64,000 nucleotides of DNA from Nelumbo lutea (GCA_022828595.1 JAKGHH010000003.1:98665583-98729582); one strand, 5' to 3'; numbered from the stretch's first letter, positions 44,991 to 55,900 are shown. A program made the numbers and translations. The notes: generated by a model not told the origin, from the sequence alone.

Positions 44991-46340
44991 TGGCCATCGT
45001 TGGTTTTGAGCTTTGTATCATTCATTGACTTGGTTGATGACGAGTTGGGAGTCGCTGTAGGTTCAATGTTCTTCATGACAATCTCTAGGGATGATCATTT
45101 TTTGCCTGACATGAAAACCCAACCTTGCCCAACCCGCAAATTTTTTGGCCTAGGCCTAGGTTTTTGTGTGCAAGCCCAACCCGGCCTAGGCCCACATCAA
45201 GCCCAAAAAATTTTGGGCTGGGCTTGGGCCCAACACTTCAAGCTCAACCCAGGCCCGAGGTGCGACCCAGCCTATAATATAATATAATATATATTTTTAA
45301 TAACATTATATTATATAGGTATATGTATATTTTATTTTATACTAATATAAAAATTCTAAGTTTTAACATATAAATAAATATAAATATTAATTAGTTGACA
45401 CATGTCAATACATGTGTGAACACTTGAAGCAACTCAAGTATGTAATGTAAATTGTCCTCTAGCCTTCATTCTCATTGCCTAAGTAATGTAGGACTTGGGA
45501 AAACACTCAATGGTAGCACTCATTATTTAGTGTTGTTCTAAGTCCCACCCAATGTTGCTCAAGAATGGGAATAGAGGCCATGCCTTCATCTATAAAAGGA
45601 TAGGTAAGCCATAAATCCAAGTCAAATCAACTTTAAGAATTAAATGAGGCCCACGCCTTTTTTGGTGCATAGGCCCAAAGCTTTGTCAAGCCCAATTTAC
45701 CTTTGGGCTTGTGATATATTTTTTTGCATATATTACATTTAATTTAATTTAATTTAAAGTTAAAATTTTAAACAATTAAATTTTTATTATTAGATGTCAT
45801 AGGCCCAGAAAGCCTATAAGTCTGGCATGAGGTGTGGGTTGGGCTTGGGCCTAGGTTAAAAAACTTATCATTAGTTCTAAACCCGGCTTGGGCCCAACCC
45901 AACCCGGCCCATGTTCACCCCTATCGATCTCCTTAGTGAGGGATAGGCCGACGATCAATGCCTCATACTCGGCTTTGTTGTTTGATGCCTGGAATCTGAA
46001 TTTGAGCGCGTACTCAAGATTCACCTCCTTAGGCCCCAATAGGATCAATCCAACTCCACTCCCTTTTTGCTTGGATGAGCCATCGACATGGAGGATCCAG
46101 GGCTCTTCCTCCAATAAGGATGAAGGTTCTACACTGGTGGACACCTCTGATGTGATTGGTGGTTCGTCTGGCCCTGAGATTGATGAGTTGAACAAAGATT
46201 CTATAACGAAGTCAACTAGGAACTAAGCCTTGATAGCTAGTCGCGACTTAAATTAGATGTCATATTTTCTGAGTTCGATGGCCTATTTGGTCAATCTCCC
46301 TGAATCCTTGGGGCAAGAGTTGGCGAAGTGGCTGATACTA
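44991..46340 (-). pseudogene. RNase H (and RT end) remnant, Tat-like element D, split by a MITE
   Basis: Minus-strand order: the tail of the RT connection domain (LTKxAIELRKYDI; about 46290-46250), then RNase H PWILHVDGSSKQKGSGVGLI (46112-46060) and YALKFRFQASNNKAEYEALI with catalytic D and E visible. At 45923 a hAT-like element interrupts. At 45085 the domain resumes with YSDSQLVINQVNE (D-S-Q motif). Stops follow. RT proper is absent to the right of about 46340. Confidence 0.85.
45086..45923. mobile_element. hAT-like non-autonomous element (838 bp) in RNase H of element D
   Basis: Termini TAGGGATGATCA and, inward from the right, TAGGGGTGAACATGGGCC. Flanks ACAATCTC (45078-45085) and TCGATCTC (45924-45931) agree at 6 of 8 positions. 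Subterminal GCCCAACCCGGCCCA-like words occur at the left, and CCTAGG/GGGCTTGGGCC at both ends. The core is AT-rich. Its excision would rejoin the two halves of the RNase H reading. No transposase. Confidence 0.8.
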
Positions 46341-46715
46341 AAGTATGCCGATCGTATGGGCTTGGAAGTATGGATGCAGATTCCAAACTAATATGATTAG
46401 TGCAAAGGCAATCTTCTCGTTATAAAGTTATAAAATTATTATAAATCCTCGTATGGGCTTTGAAATTTTTCTATTTGTTTATATTATTTCACTTATCAAT
46501 AATTCTTTATATAAAATTCAAATTATTATAAATTCAACACCTATTACATAAAGTTCATATGCTTTCCAACAATATGGAAGTTAAGGAGGATTAGGTTTAG
46601 CCTAATACCATAACCTATTCATACCCGTAGGGTTTGTAGAATCCCAAAACCCATCTCCACCCTAAAATCTTCAAGCAAAAGAAAAAACCACCCTACCAGG
46701 GAAAGTAGGTGTGAG
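46341..46715. other. Gene-free DNA between element D and a MITE
   Basis: AT-rich. No domain recognised. The last 8 bases (46708-46715, GGTGTGAG) are the left target duplication of the next element. Confidence 0.5.
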
Positions 46716-47157
46716 TAGGGGAGAAACTTGGGCAGGGCTAAGCCAAGCCTGGACTGACCCAGCCCACAATTTTACACAGGCTGATTGTTGAGCTTAAATT
46801 TTCAGTCCTCGGGCTGGGCCTGGGCCAAAAGGTTCGGGCTTTAAAGTTTTTTGGGGCTGAGCTTGGGCATATCCCTTAGGAAGCCCGAACCTGGTCTGAC
46901 CCCGACCTGATTATATGCATGTATATGTGCATATGCAAACACATATTTGCATGCATACATGCATAGCATATATGCATATATTTTTTTTAATAGACTATAC
47001 ACGTGCATACATGCATACATATACACACATGTATATCAATTTTCATTGTAGGCTAATTGACTAACCCGAGCCTGGCTCGAGCCCAAGTCCAACCGAGTGT
47101 ATTAAAATTTAGCACGAGTTGGGAAACCCGACCCAGCCTGCCCAACTTGCACCCCTA
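46716..47157. mobile_element. hAT-like non-autonomous element (442 bp), perfect 8-bp TSD
   Basis: Terminal inverted repeats TAGGGGAGAAACTTGGGCAG and, from the right, TAGGGGTGCAAGTTGGGCAG agree at 16 or more of 20 positions. The target duplication GGTGTGAG is identical on both sides (46708-46715, 47158-47165). The interior has GGGCTGGGCC/GAGCCTGGCTCGAGCC words and a CATGCATA/ATGCATAC-rich core, and no coding capacity. The perfect TSD makes it the youngest hAT-like insertion here. Confidence 0.9.
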
Positions 47158-47360
47158 GGTGTGAGCACCAACCAGGTAAAGTAGAAATTGCCATATTTAT
47201 TATTGGACTCAAAAGTCAAAACTCTCTCTCTCTATCTTTGTATTATGTAATTTAATACTGCAACTATGTTGCTTCATTATATGTAAAATGACAAAGCATA
47301 AACATTGTCAAACACTCGCTGACTAAATTCATTTCAGTTACTTCAATCATATCAAACAAC

Positions 47361-47760
47361 CTCCACCTTGGGCCAAAAGCATGGATGAGTATTCTTTCTT
47401 GCTTGACTCATGCCATTTCTGAAGAATGTGAGTGCAGGTTCTCAAAGTTACTACAACATTTTCTTCTTTCTTTCCTAGCCAAACCATATGGGTTTCCAAT
47501 TTCCACACGCCCACAGAAGTTCAACAAAATAAACATCTTTACTCGTATTAGAAATTTAGGAAAACTCATAAATTAGAAATGGAACACAAGATCATCAAAA
47601 CTGGCAGACCTAGATATGAAGCATGTATTAGAATAACTCATAAATTACAGTACAAAAGCACTTACACAAATAGGAAATGTGAAAGTCAAGAAGGCAGAAT
47701 TCCCTCATATAAAACACACAAATCACAACCTTTTGCACAAACACAAAACCAGTAGAAAGG
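47361..47760 (+). repeat. Dispersed duplicated segment, copy 2
   Basis: Ordered matches to 16260-16590: CTTGGGCCAAAAGCATGGAT, GCAGACCTAGATATGAAG (47604-47621), AAAACACACAAATCACAACC (47718-) and CACAAAACCAGTAGAA. This copy has extra sequence between blocks. Nature unknown. Confidence 0.7.
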
Positions 47761-48130
47761 AAACAAGCCATTGTAGTAAATCCATTGTAGTAAAACCAGA
47801 GTTAGGATGATCCGTGTACAATAACTCAAAGCTTGAATGCCATTCCAGAAATGTCTTCCCCCTGTTTGAGTTTCACACAGTATCGTGTGATATAGGGTCG
47901 GAGGTTTCTGATTTTTAGAAGGATTCCTAGACGAACTTGTGTATCGTGGTGTCAAATTCCAAATAAGCTCTCTCAAAAATGGACCATTAATATCAAGTTT
48001 TGTTAGAGAACTGATGGTGTGAAAGCCTTCAAATGAGAAGGGATGTAACAGGGATTCAGAAAAAAAAAAAAAAAAGGATAACAGAACCTCGAAGACAGGT
48101 TTCAACTTTAATGGTACATAATTAGGACAC
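47761..48130. other. Gene-free DNA
   Basis: No coding domain recognised. Contains a 17-bp A run at 48060-48076. Confidence 0.4.
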
Positions 48131-48800
48131 TTGCCTAGATACAGTTGAAGGGGCTAAAACTGGGTGAGCATTCGGTTTGAACCGAAATTTTAAAAACCGA
48201 ATTAAAAGAATTAAAACTGAAACCGAAATCGAAATTTTTTATTCAGTTTTCGGTTATTTTGGTTAAAACCGAAATATAATATATATACATATATATAGTA
48301 TATATACTCTATTATATATATTATAGCATATAATATATATTATATATTATGAAATCAAATTTTATTTTATTATATATTATATCTTACATATTACATATTA
48401 TATATTATATCTTACATATTACATATTATATATTATATATAATAATAGAAAGTTTAGTTAATTCGGCTAACTGAATTTCTAATTCTAAAAACCAAAACCG
48501 AATTAACTGAATTAACCGAACCAATTTAATCAAAAAATAAAAATAAACAAACCAAAATAATCAAAACCGAAATTTTTGGTTTGGTTTTTTGGTTTTAACC
48601 AAATAGTGCTCACCCCTAGCTAAAAGAGCTAGGGAAATATCAAAAAAAACTTGGTGGAAGTAATAAGAAATGATTTGAGCACTCATAATTTAACAATTCA
48701 TACTTTAATCATGGATATGACACTAAATAGAATGGAATGACAAATAGAATTCATGTAGCCAACCCCAAATAATTGGGGCAAGGCTTAGATAATGATAAAT
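48131..48800 (+). pseudogene. RTE-type LINE 3' fragment, interrupted by a MITE
   Basis: After removing the MITE at 48160-48617 the reading is GAKRARGNIKKNLVEVIRND, then MDMTLN, followed by the 3' sequence ATTCATGTAGCCAACCCC...GGGGCAAGGCTTAGATAATG. The same order of codons and tail occurs at 49320-49515, and the C-terminal WxEVVRND motif is typical of plant RTE reverse transcriptases. Only the end of the ORF is present (5' truncated). Confidence 0.7.
48160..48617. mobile_element. hAT-like non-autonomous element (458 bp)
   Basis: Termini CTGGGTGAGCA and, from the right, AGGGGTGAGCACTATTTGG. Flanks GGCTAAAA (48152-48159) and AGCTAAAA (48618-48625) match at 7 of 8. The uninterrupted target GAAGGGGCTAAAAGAGCT is present in the homologous RTE copy at 49326-49343, supporting both ends. 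Subterminal AACCGAA/TTCGGTT words, AT-rich core with TATATTATA runs. Confidence 0.88.
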
Positions 48801-49099
48801 TAGGAAACTTGCCCAAATCAATTCAACCTTTTGGATAAATGGGTTAATAATTGATGTCATAATTATAAGAAAAATTAAAGACAAGATAAGAACACAAAAA
48901 CTATAAAAGATACACAAGTTTTATTAAAAACATTTTGGTACATTTCTAGTATTTTATATAAATCATACTAAAGAAAAATAAGTAACTCCACTAGTGTGAG
49001 CTTGTCTTATATTGCGGGTCCCAAGTGTAGGCAAAGGAGGAGGGTGCATTAGGTGGGTACCCAGCAGTACTAAAACTTTTTGCCAAACTCTCCTAGTTA
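48801..49099. other. Gene-free DNA between LINE fragments
   Basis: No domain recognised. AT-rich. Confidence 0.4.
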
Positions 49100-49182
49100 A
49101 GATGAATGAATAGAAAACTAGAAATAATAGAATTAGAAATGAAGTTATCCATATGAACATAGAAATAGCTCCAATACATGAT

Positions 49183-49224
<42 letters not shown>

Positions 49225-49515
49225 CTAAGATGATTTGGGCACATGCATAGAAGACCACCAACCACACTAGTTAGAAGAAATGATTGTTTTTTTGGTAGAA
49301 AGTTAGAAGAAATTATTTGTTACACATTGAAGGGGCTAAAAGAGCTCAATGTAAAATAAAAAGGACATGGGTAGAAGTAGTGAGAAATGATTTAAACACT
49401 AATAATTTAGATGTAGATATGACTTTAAATAAATGGATTGGCAAAACAGGATTCATGTAACCAACCCCATGTAGTTAGGGTAAGGCATGGATGATGATAA
49501 TGATGATATTAAAAA
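49100..49515 (+). pseudogene. RTE-type LINE 3' end with (GA)n expansion
   Basis: Codons read NRIRNEVIHMNIEIAPIHDK, then, after a (GA)n run at 49189-49220, RLRWFGHMHRRPPTTLVRRN, the strongly conserved C-terminal end of RTE reverse transcriptases, then GAKRAQCKIKRTWVEVVRND and the 3' tail GATTCATGTAACCAACCCC...GGCATGGATGATGATAATG. The microsatellite expansion and a short duplication (GTTAGAAGAAAT at 49269 and 49307) disrupt the frame. Confidence 0.8.
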
Positions 49516-49998
49516 AATATAAGTATGATAAATATAAAAGAATTGTTTTTATTGATGATGGGAATAAAATCAACCAAAAAATGAAATTATTTTTTGGTGG
49601 AAGGTGAACAGTTTGACCTTTTTGGGTCAAATGCATCAACCATTGATATTATAATTAAATAATTAAAAATAAAAAAAGTGTTGAAAAACATATATTATTA
49701 CTATTATCATCATTACCATCATCTAAAATTGCCACAAACAACATACAAGGCACATTCACATTTGTTAGTTACTTATAAAAATGGTTTTTGTTAGCCATTT
49801 GTATTATTTTCTCTTTTTTTTCTCATGTATTAAAAGGGTCCAATTTTCTCAATTTTTTTCTTATAAAAATAGTTACTTATTTTTCTAATTTTTTTCTTAC
49901 AATATTAAAAGGGCCCATTTATATTACTAGTTATTAAAAGAATTAGCCCAAAAGGTTGAGTTGGGTTGGGTGAAGGCCTTAGCCAACCTACCTAACCT
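49516..49998. other. Gene-free AT-rich DNA
   Basis: No gene. A TATTATTACTATTATCATCA run at 49692-49720 resembles the microsatellite tail of an RTE LINE in opposite orientation. 49991-49998 is the left target duplication of the following element. Confidence 0.4.
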
Positions 49999-50169
49999 TA
50001 AGGGTGTCAATCGACTGGTTTTGGATTCGATCCAATCCCATCCAAACCTTATCAAATTGGATTTGGATGGTCCATTAACCTACCTAACCTTATGGATGTC
50101 AATCGACTGGTTTTGGATTCGATCGAACCTGATCCAAACCTTATCAAATTGGATTTGGATGGTCCATTA
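49986..50169. repeat. 92-bp tandem duplication at the element's left end
   Basis: CCTACCTAACCTTA...GTCAATCGACTGGTTTTGG...GGTCCATTA at 49986-50077 recurs at 50078-50169 with few changes. The unit includes the left target-site duplication and the terminus, so the duplication happened after insertion. Confidence 0.85.
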
Positions 50170-51071
50170 TTATTATTGGGTTGGGCCAATCCAAAATAAA
50201 TTGGTCCATATTCTTATTGGTCCGAATTGAACATAAACCAAATTTCCAATAATCCAATCATGATGTCAAACTCATGTCCAATTTGAAACCAATCAAAACT
50301 GAAGCCGGCATAAAATCACTTTTATGAAAGTACTTTCATGAAAGCATTTTTTATGAAAACACTTTTACAAAAGCATTTTTATAAAAGTAATTTTATGAAA
50401 AGTACTTTTATGAAAGCACTTTTATAAAAACACTTTTACGAAAGCACTTTTACAAAAGTACTTTTATGAAAACACTTTTATAGAAGCATTTTTATGAAAG
50501 TACTTTTACACAAGCACTTTTATGAAATCACTTTTACAAAAGAACTCATATGGAAGTACTTTTATAAAAGCACTTTTACAAAAGTACTTGAAAGCACTTT
50601 TATAGTACTTTTATAAAAGCACTTTTACAAAAGTACTTTTATAAAAGCACTTCTGCAAAAGTACTTTTATGAAAGAATTTTTATAAAAGCACTTATACGA
50701 AAGTACTTTTACACGCACTTCTATAGATGTACTTTTATAAAAGTACTTTTAAAAAAGCATTTCTATGGAAGTACTTTTATGAAAGTACTTTTATCAAAGC
50801 ACTTTTACAAAAGTGCTTTTCAATGCCAAAAGGGTATATTTCTGTAATTTTTTATTTTTCTTTATTTTAATATATTTTTTGTATTTTTATATGTTCTGTT
50901 TTTTAATATAATTTTTGATATTTCATTTGGTTTGAATTGGATCCAATCCAGTCCATTTACATTTTAATGGATTGGATTGGATTTGGACTGCATTGGGTCC
51001 AATCCATTTGTAAGTGGACTTACATTGGACGGGATCGGGTTGGACCAAATCCAGTCCAATTGACACCTCTA
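49999..51071. mobile_element. hAT-like non-autonomous element (1073 bp) with internal arrays
   Basis: Termini TAAGGGTGTCAATCGACTGG and, from the right, TAGAGGTGTCAATTGGACTGG. Flanks CCTAACCT (49991-49998) and CCTAACTT (51072-51079) match at 7 of 8. Subterminal GATCCAATCC/GGATTGGATT words face each other at the two ends. The core holds the AAAGCACTTTTATA array (50310-50825). A 92-bp left-end segment is duplicated. No transposase. Confidence 0.88.
50310..50825. repeat. Degenerate AAAGCACTTTTATA array (about 35 short units)
   Basis: Runs of (A)AAAG(C/T)ACTTTTA(T/C) at a 12-18 bp period, self-complementary (AAAGTACTTT), so able to form many small hairpins. Same family as 35088-35325. Confidence 0.85.
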
Positions 51072-51387
51072 CCTAACTTAAACCCAACAATTCTTTTATT
51101 TGTATGTAATTTTTTTGAGAAATCTTATTTGTATGTATAAATATTATAAATTTCTATGTACGCATGATTCTAATTATGCATCCTAAATAAACGTATGTTT
51201 ATATATATCTATATTACTAATAAAAGAGCGGATAGCCCCATTTTCTGGACTTTTCATTAAACATTTTTACCTCTTATCTAAGCAAACATACAACGGGCAT
51301 AAAAAGGGCATATATATCCTTTATTCTCACTTCAAACTAACCCGTCCTGACTTGCACCCTTAACACATTGCCTACCATAACGAGTGA

Positions 51388-51752
51388 ACATTTCTAGTCC
51401 AGTTTTACCCAGCCCAGAAATTTTTGAGTTTGGGCCTTGGTTTTGTGTCCAGGCCCGTGCCACCATTAGGCTTGGAAATTTTCGGCTAGGTCTGGGCCTA
51501 ATGCTTTAAGTTCAACTCAGGCCTGTATTACATTTTGCATATTATAAATATTACATATACGGTTATATAATATATTATATTTTTAGTACGACACATATAA
51601 CACATAATATATAATATTAATGCTGATACTATATACAATATTTATACATAATTGTATAATGAAAAGATTATATATAATAAATTTAATATTTTGTAATATA
51701 GTCAGGAGACCGGACCGGGCCCAGCCCAACCCATGGCATCTCTACCTATGGG
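51388..51752. mobile_element. Possible degenerate hAT-like element
   Basis: CCCAGCCCAGAAATTTTTGA near the left and GGGCCCAGCCCAACCC near the right resemble the subterminal words of the 45086 element around an AT-rich core. Termini and target duplication are too decayed to place. Confidence 0.35.
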
Positions 51753-52187
51753 CTTGATCTGCGTTAGCCCAGGGCAGGTATGTGGCCCATGACTTGGCCC
51801 AAAAGTAGGGTCAAAATCAAATTGAGAAGTACCTCGGATCTGTGACTTTTTTTTATTGGATGAATACCTCGAATCTATGACCTACCCGTTACTTATGGCG
51901 CTGGACTTTGACTCCCCGCGTTTAGTCTGTTTCAGACGTTCGGTTCAGATCGAAATCAAGTCCCACTCATTCCTTTCATTTGCTTACTGAAGCCAATAGC
52001 AAACGAAAAGGTGATCTGAAAGACATCAATCCATCTTTCCCTTACTTTGTTCTTCTTTGATCGATCGATCGAGCAGTTGACCAGAGAGAAAAGATCGGTA
52101 GGGCGATGGGTGTTCTATAGTTATCTTGTTACGTAGGATGTTCTTCTAATGAGGAGTGATGATACGCTTTGAGAAGAAAGCCATAAC
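51753..52187 (+). promoter_or_regulatory. Upstream region of the PPR gene
   Basis: No other gene. Contains a GATCGATCGATCGA run at 52061-52074 and a pyrimidine-rich CCATCTTTCCCTTACTTTGT about 150 bp before the ATG. A clear TATA box was not identified, which is common for constitutively expressed PPR genes. Confidence 0.4.
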
Positions 52188-52532
52188 ATGCTTTCTTTGC
52201 GTTCAGTTCGCAGATTCTGCTCTGCTACCGGTGCCTCTGCCGCCGATTCTGGAAGAACAACTGCTCCAGCCCGCGTTCCAAAACCGAAACCATTAGATGA
52301 GCCTGCATTGGTGAAGCTCAAGGCCGAGAGGGACCCAGATAAGCTCTTCCACCTATTCAAGGCCAATGCCCACAATCGACTTGTTATCGAGAACCGCTTT
52401 GCTTTCGAGGACACCGTCTCCCGTTTAGCCGGTGCTCGACGATTTGACTATATCGAGGAACTCCTCGAGCACCATAAGACTCTTCCTGAAGGGCGTCGGG
52501 AAGGCTTCATTGTCCGCATTATAATGCTATAT
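52188..52532 (+). pseudogene. Mitochondrial PPR gene, 5' part (codons 1-115), split by a retrotransposon
   Basis: ATG 52188 opens MLSLRSVRRFCSATG, an Arg/Ser/Ala-rich presequence typical of mitochondrial import. Residues 40-110 form the helical N-terminal part (LVKLKAERDPDKLFHLFKAN). The frame is open to codon 115 (Tyr, ending at 52532), where the chromovirus LTR begins, and it resumes in phase at 58141. In the present state translation would run into the LTR and stop at 52596-52598. It resembles small P-class PPR proteins such as the Arabidopsis At1g80150 type; exact orthology not established. Confidence 0.92.
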
Positions 52533-52949
52533 TGTCATGGGGCTAATCGACGGGGCCCCGTGCGGCGCTCGATTGGGGTCGAGAAAGCCTACAAATGAGA
52601 GCAACAACACACAAAAGGAAACAACAGTGCACACAAATTAGACAAAAGGCAACTTGTATTGCATTAATCAGTGGTAAGCACAAGCACACAGTACAGTGTC
52701 GAGGGGATCTCGTGCTTAACCTTTACACGCTTATGAGCTCACTCGACTACCTACCTCCCCTCAAAGAGTACGTTAAGCTTTTGGGGGAGTGACAAAAGGA
52801 TACATCAAAATACTATACATTCGTACTATTATTTACATAATTGCCATGGGCATACCCCCCTTACAAAAGAGTACAAGGACCCAACCCCAGACACTTAGAT
52901 GGCGTGCTGATGGCGTGCTGATGGCGCTGAAGGAGGTTGAACCGTCACA
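52533..52949 (-). mobile_element. 3' LTR of the chromovirus (417 bp)
   Basis: From TGTCATGGGGCTAATCG to ACCGTCACA in window orientation (TGTGACGG... to ...CCATGACA in element orientation). Identical in length to the other LTR and differing at one base (52538 T against 57725 C). It holds 11-bp repeats GCGTGCTGATG (52900-52922) near the element-oriented 5' end. Flanked on the left by the target duplication ATAT (52529-52532). Confidence 0.95.
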
Positions 52950-52960
52950 GTCTCCCCCAC
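52950..52960 (-). other. Polypurine tract of the chromovirus
   Basis: Minus strand GTGGGGGAGAC lies between the polyprotein stop (52961-52963) and the 3' LTR. Confidence 0.9.
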
Positions 52961-55900
52961 TCAATTCAATCTTCGTCCTCGAAGATTCTTCCTCAGGTAC
53001 TCGTCCAGCTTCACTGCGAACGGAAGGAGGTCTGCTGCAAGCTCCCAGGTGTCTTCTTCTGCAGGTCCCTTCCACTTCACCAGGTACTCCCATTCTGATG
53101 TTTGGGAGGATTGGGACAACCTATGGTTGAGGATGGAGTCAAGGGATCGGTTCTTGGGCGGTCGGTATGATGGGTGTGGGCGTTGACTTTGGTTTCGGGA
53201 GTTGTCTTGGTTGTCGGCATGGTAGGGTTTAAGTTGGCTTACGTGAAAGACAGGGTGTACTTTTAACCATGGAGGTAGTTTGAGTCTGTAGGCTGAAGCT
53301 CCTACTTTGGCTAGGATTTCGCAGGGTCCCTCATATTTTCTCACAAGCCCGGGATGAACTCTTCGAAAGAACCTAAGGCAGTGGGTATGGAGTTTTACTA
53401 AGGCCAGGTCACCTACTTGGAAGTTCTCGGGTCGTCTACCCAAATCGGCCCATTTCTTCATTCTTTTAGAGGCTTTCTCTAGGGAGGCTCGAGTGATGTC
53501 AAGGCATTCTGTCCATTCTCTGGTGAAAGTGAAGGCTCGAGGGCTTTTTCCATGATGGTCGTCGACGATGCTGTGCGGACATCTTGGTAGTTGGCCGGTG
53601 ATGACTTCAAAAGGACTTTGATTGGTGGAGTTCTTCTGTGTGTTGACGGAAAATTGCGCAATGTCCAGCAATCGAACCCAATTCTTCTGTGTGGCTGATA
53701 CAAAATGGCGGAGGTACTCTTCAAGGAGGGAGTTCATTCTCTCTGTCTGCCCATCTGACTCTGGATGGCTGCTGCTGGAGAAGTTCAAGTTCGAGCCAAG
53801 AAGCTTGAATAGCTCTGTCCAGAACGCACTAGTGAATCGGGGATCCCGATCACTAACAATGTTCCGTGGGACTCCCCAATACTTCACCACGTGCTTGAAG
53901 AAAAGGTATGCCGTGTCTTCTGCTGAAAGGTGCTTTGGTGCTGGGGTGAAAGTGGCATACTTGGAAAATCTATCAACAACAACAACAATGGATGTATAGT
54001 CTCCCACTTTAGGAAGACCGCTGATGAAGTCCATGGAAACACTCTCCCAAGGTTGTGAGGGAGTTGGAAGAGGTTGTAGGAGTCCAAGAGGTTTGGCACG
54101 TTCGGGCTTGTCTTGCTGGCAAATCAGGCATGTCCGTGTGTATTCTCGAACATCTTGCTCCATATGGGGCCAATAGTAAGCATGTTGTAGAAGTGCCAAG
54201 GTACGCTGCCACCCAGGATGTCCTGCCCATAAGCTGTCATGACATTCACGTAGGAGAGTCTTCCTCAAGTCTTCAACTCTCGGCACAAATATCCGCCTTC
54301 CCTTGGTCAAAAGAAGGTCTTCTTCAACCCAAAACCGCCTAGTCTTCCCTTCGCAAGCCGCTGTCAATAGGCTCTGAGCAATGGGGTCCTTCTGGAGTCC
54401 TTCCTTGATGAGCTTGATGAGGTCTAGTCTGATCTGGCTTTGAGAGGGACCTTCACCTGTGGATAGTGCTGCAAGCTCGGCCTTTCTGCTAAGTGCATCA
54501 GCAACCCTATTCGTCGGGCCTGGCTTGTACTCTAGAGTCATGTCAAACTCCGCTAAGAAATCTTGCCATCGCGCTTGCTTAGGGCTCAGCTTCTTCTGAG
54601 ACTGAAAGTAACTAGTAGCTATGTTGTCAGTCTTGACCACGAACTTGGAGCCAAGCAGGTAGTGTCGCCATGTGCGGAGGCAGTGGACGATGGCTGTCAT
54701 CTCCTTCTCTTGTACAGTGTACCTCCTCTCTGTATCATTCAATTTGCGGCTTTCAAAGGCGATGGGATGTCCTTCTTGCATCAAGACCCCGCCAATAGCA
54801 AAATCAGAAGCATCTGTGTGTAGCTCATACGGCTTGTTTGGGTCAGGCAAGTCGAGGACAGGTTTTGCTAAGACAGCTCTCTTCAAATCATCAAAAGCTG
54901 TTTGGCAACACTCACTCCAGGTCCACATACTAGTCTTCTTTAGTAAGTTGGTGAGGGCAGTGGCTCGTGCTGAGAATCCAGAGATGAATCTTCTATAGTA
55001 GTTCACGAGGCCGAGGAAGGAGCGAAGTTCGGTGACCCTGGTGGGTGGTACCCAATCTTGAATGGCCTTGACTTTAGCTGGATCCATACTGATTGTGCCG
55101 GCTCGGATTATATGACCGAGGAAGGCCACCTCTTCTGTGGCGAAAGAGCATTTCTCCTTCTTAACAAATAGATTGTTGTCCCGCAAGACCTGTAAAACAA
55201 TGCGGAGGTGGTCAACATGTTCCTCCAGGGTTCTACTGTAGATCACAATATCATCAATATACACAACAACGAATTGGTCCAGGTAGGGACGAAATATTCT
55301 GTTCATCAATGTACAAAAGGTTGCTGGAGCGTTGGTAAGCCCAAAGGGCATGACACGAAATTCAAAGGACCCATAACGGGTAACACAGGCTGTTTTGTGT
55401 TCGTCTCCTTCGGCTATGCGCACTTGATAGTATCCCGACCTCAGGTCTAACTTGGTGAAGTATTTGGCCCTGCTGAGTTGGTCAAAGAGGTCGGCCACCA
55501 ATGGTATGGGATATTTGTTCTTGATGGTGAGCTTGTTGAGAGCTCGGTAGTCAATACAGAGCCGAAGAGATCCATCGTGCTTCTTCTGAAACAGGACTGG
55601 TGCTCCAAAAGGGGCCTTAGAAGGCTGAATCAACCCAGCTTCCAACAACTCATTCAACTGTCTGCGTAGCTCGGCCAGCTCAGGAGGAGACATTCTGTAC
55701 GGTGGACGTGCCGGTGGTTTGGTTCCAGGCTCCAACTCAATCTTGTGATCAACTTCTCTCCTTGGGGGAAGCTTCTTTGGCAATGTGGGAGGCATGACGT
55801 CCTGAAATTCTTCTAGTGCCATTGTAATCGCTGGCGGGATATGCTCGGTTGGTGGATCAGGCAGGTCGGAGTTCACTAATGTGGCTAGGTAAGTGGTCTC

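Noticed and set aside
50310..50825. Regularly spaced short repeats, CRISPR-like at first sight
   Set aside because: Units are degenerate, have no unique spacers and lie in a plant hAT-like element. CRISPR arrays do not occur in plant nuclear DNA.
52595..52792. A 65-residue open frame repeated identically at 57782-57979
   Set aside because: It lies wholly in the chromovirus LTRs. The identity reflects LTR identity, not a duplicated gene.
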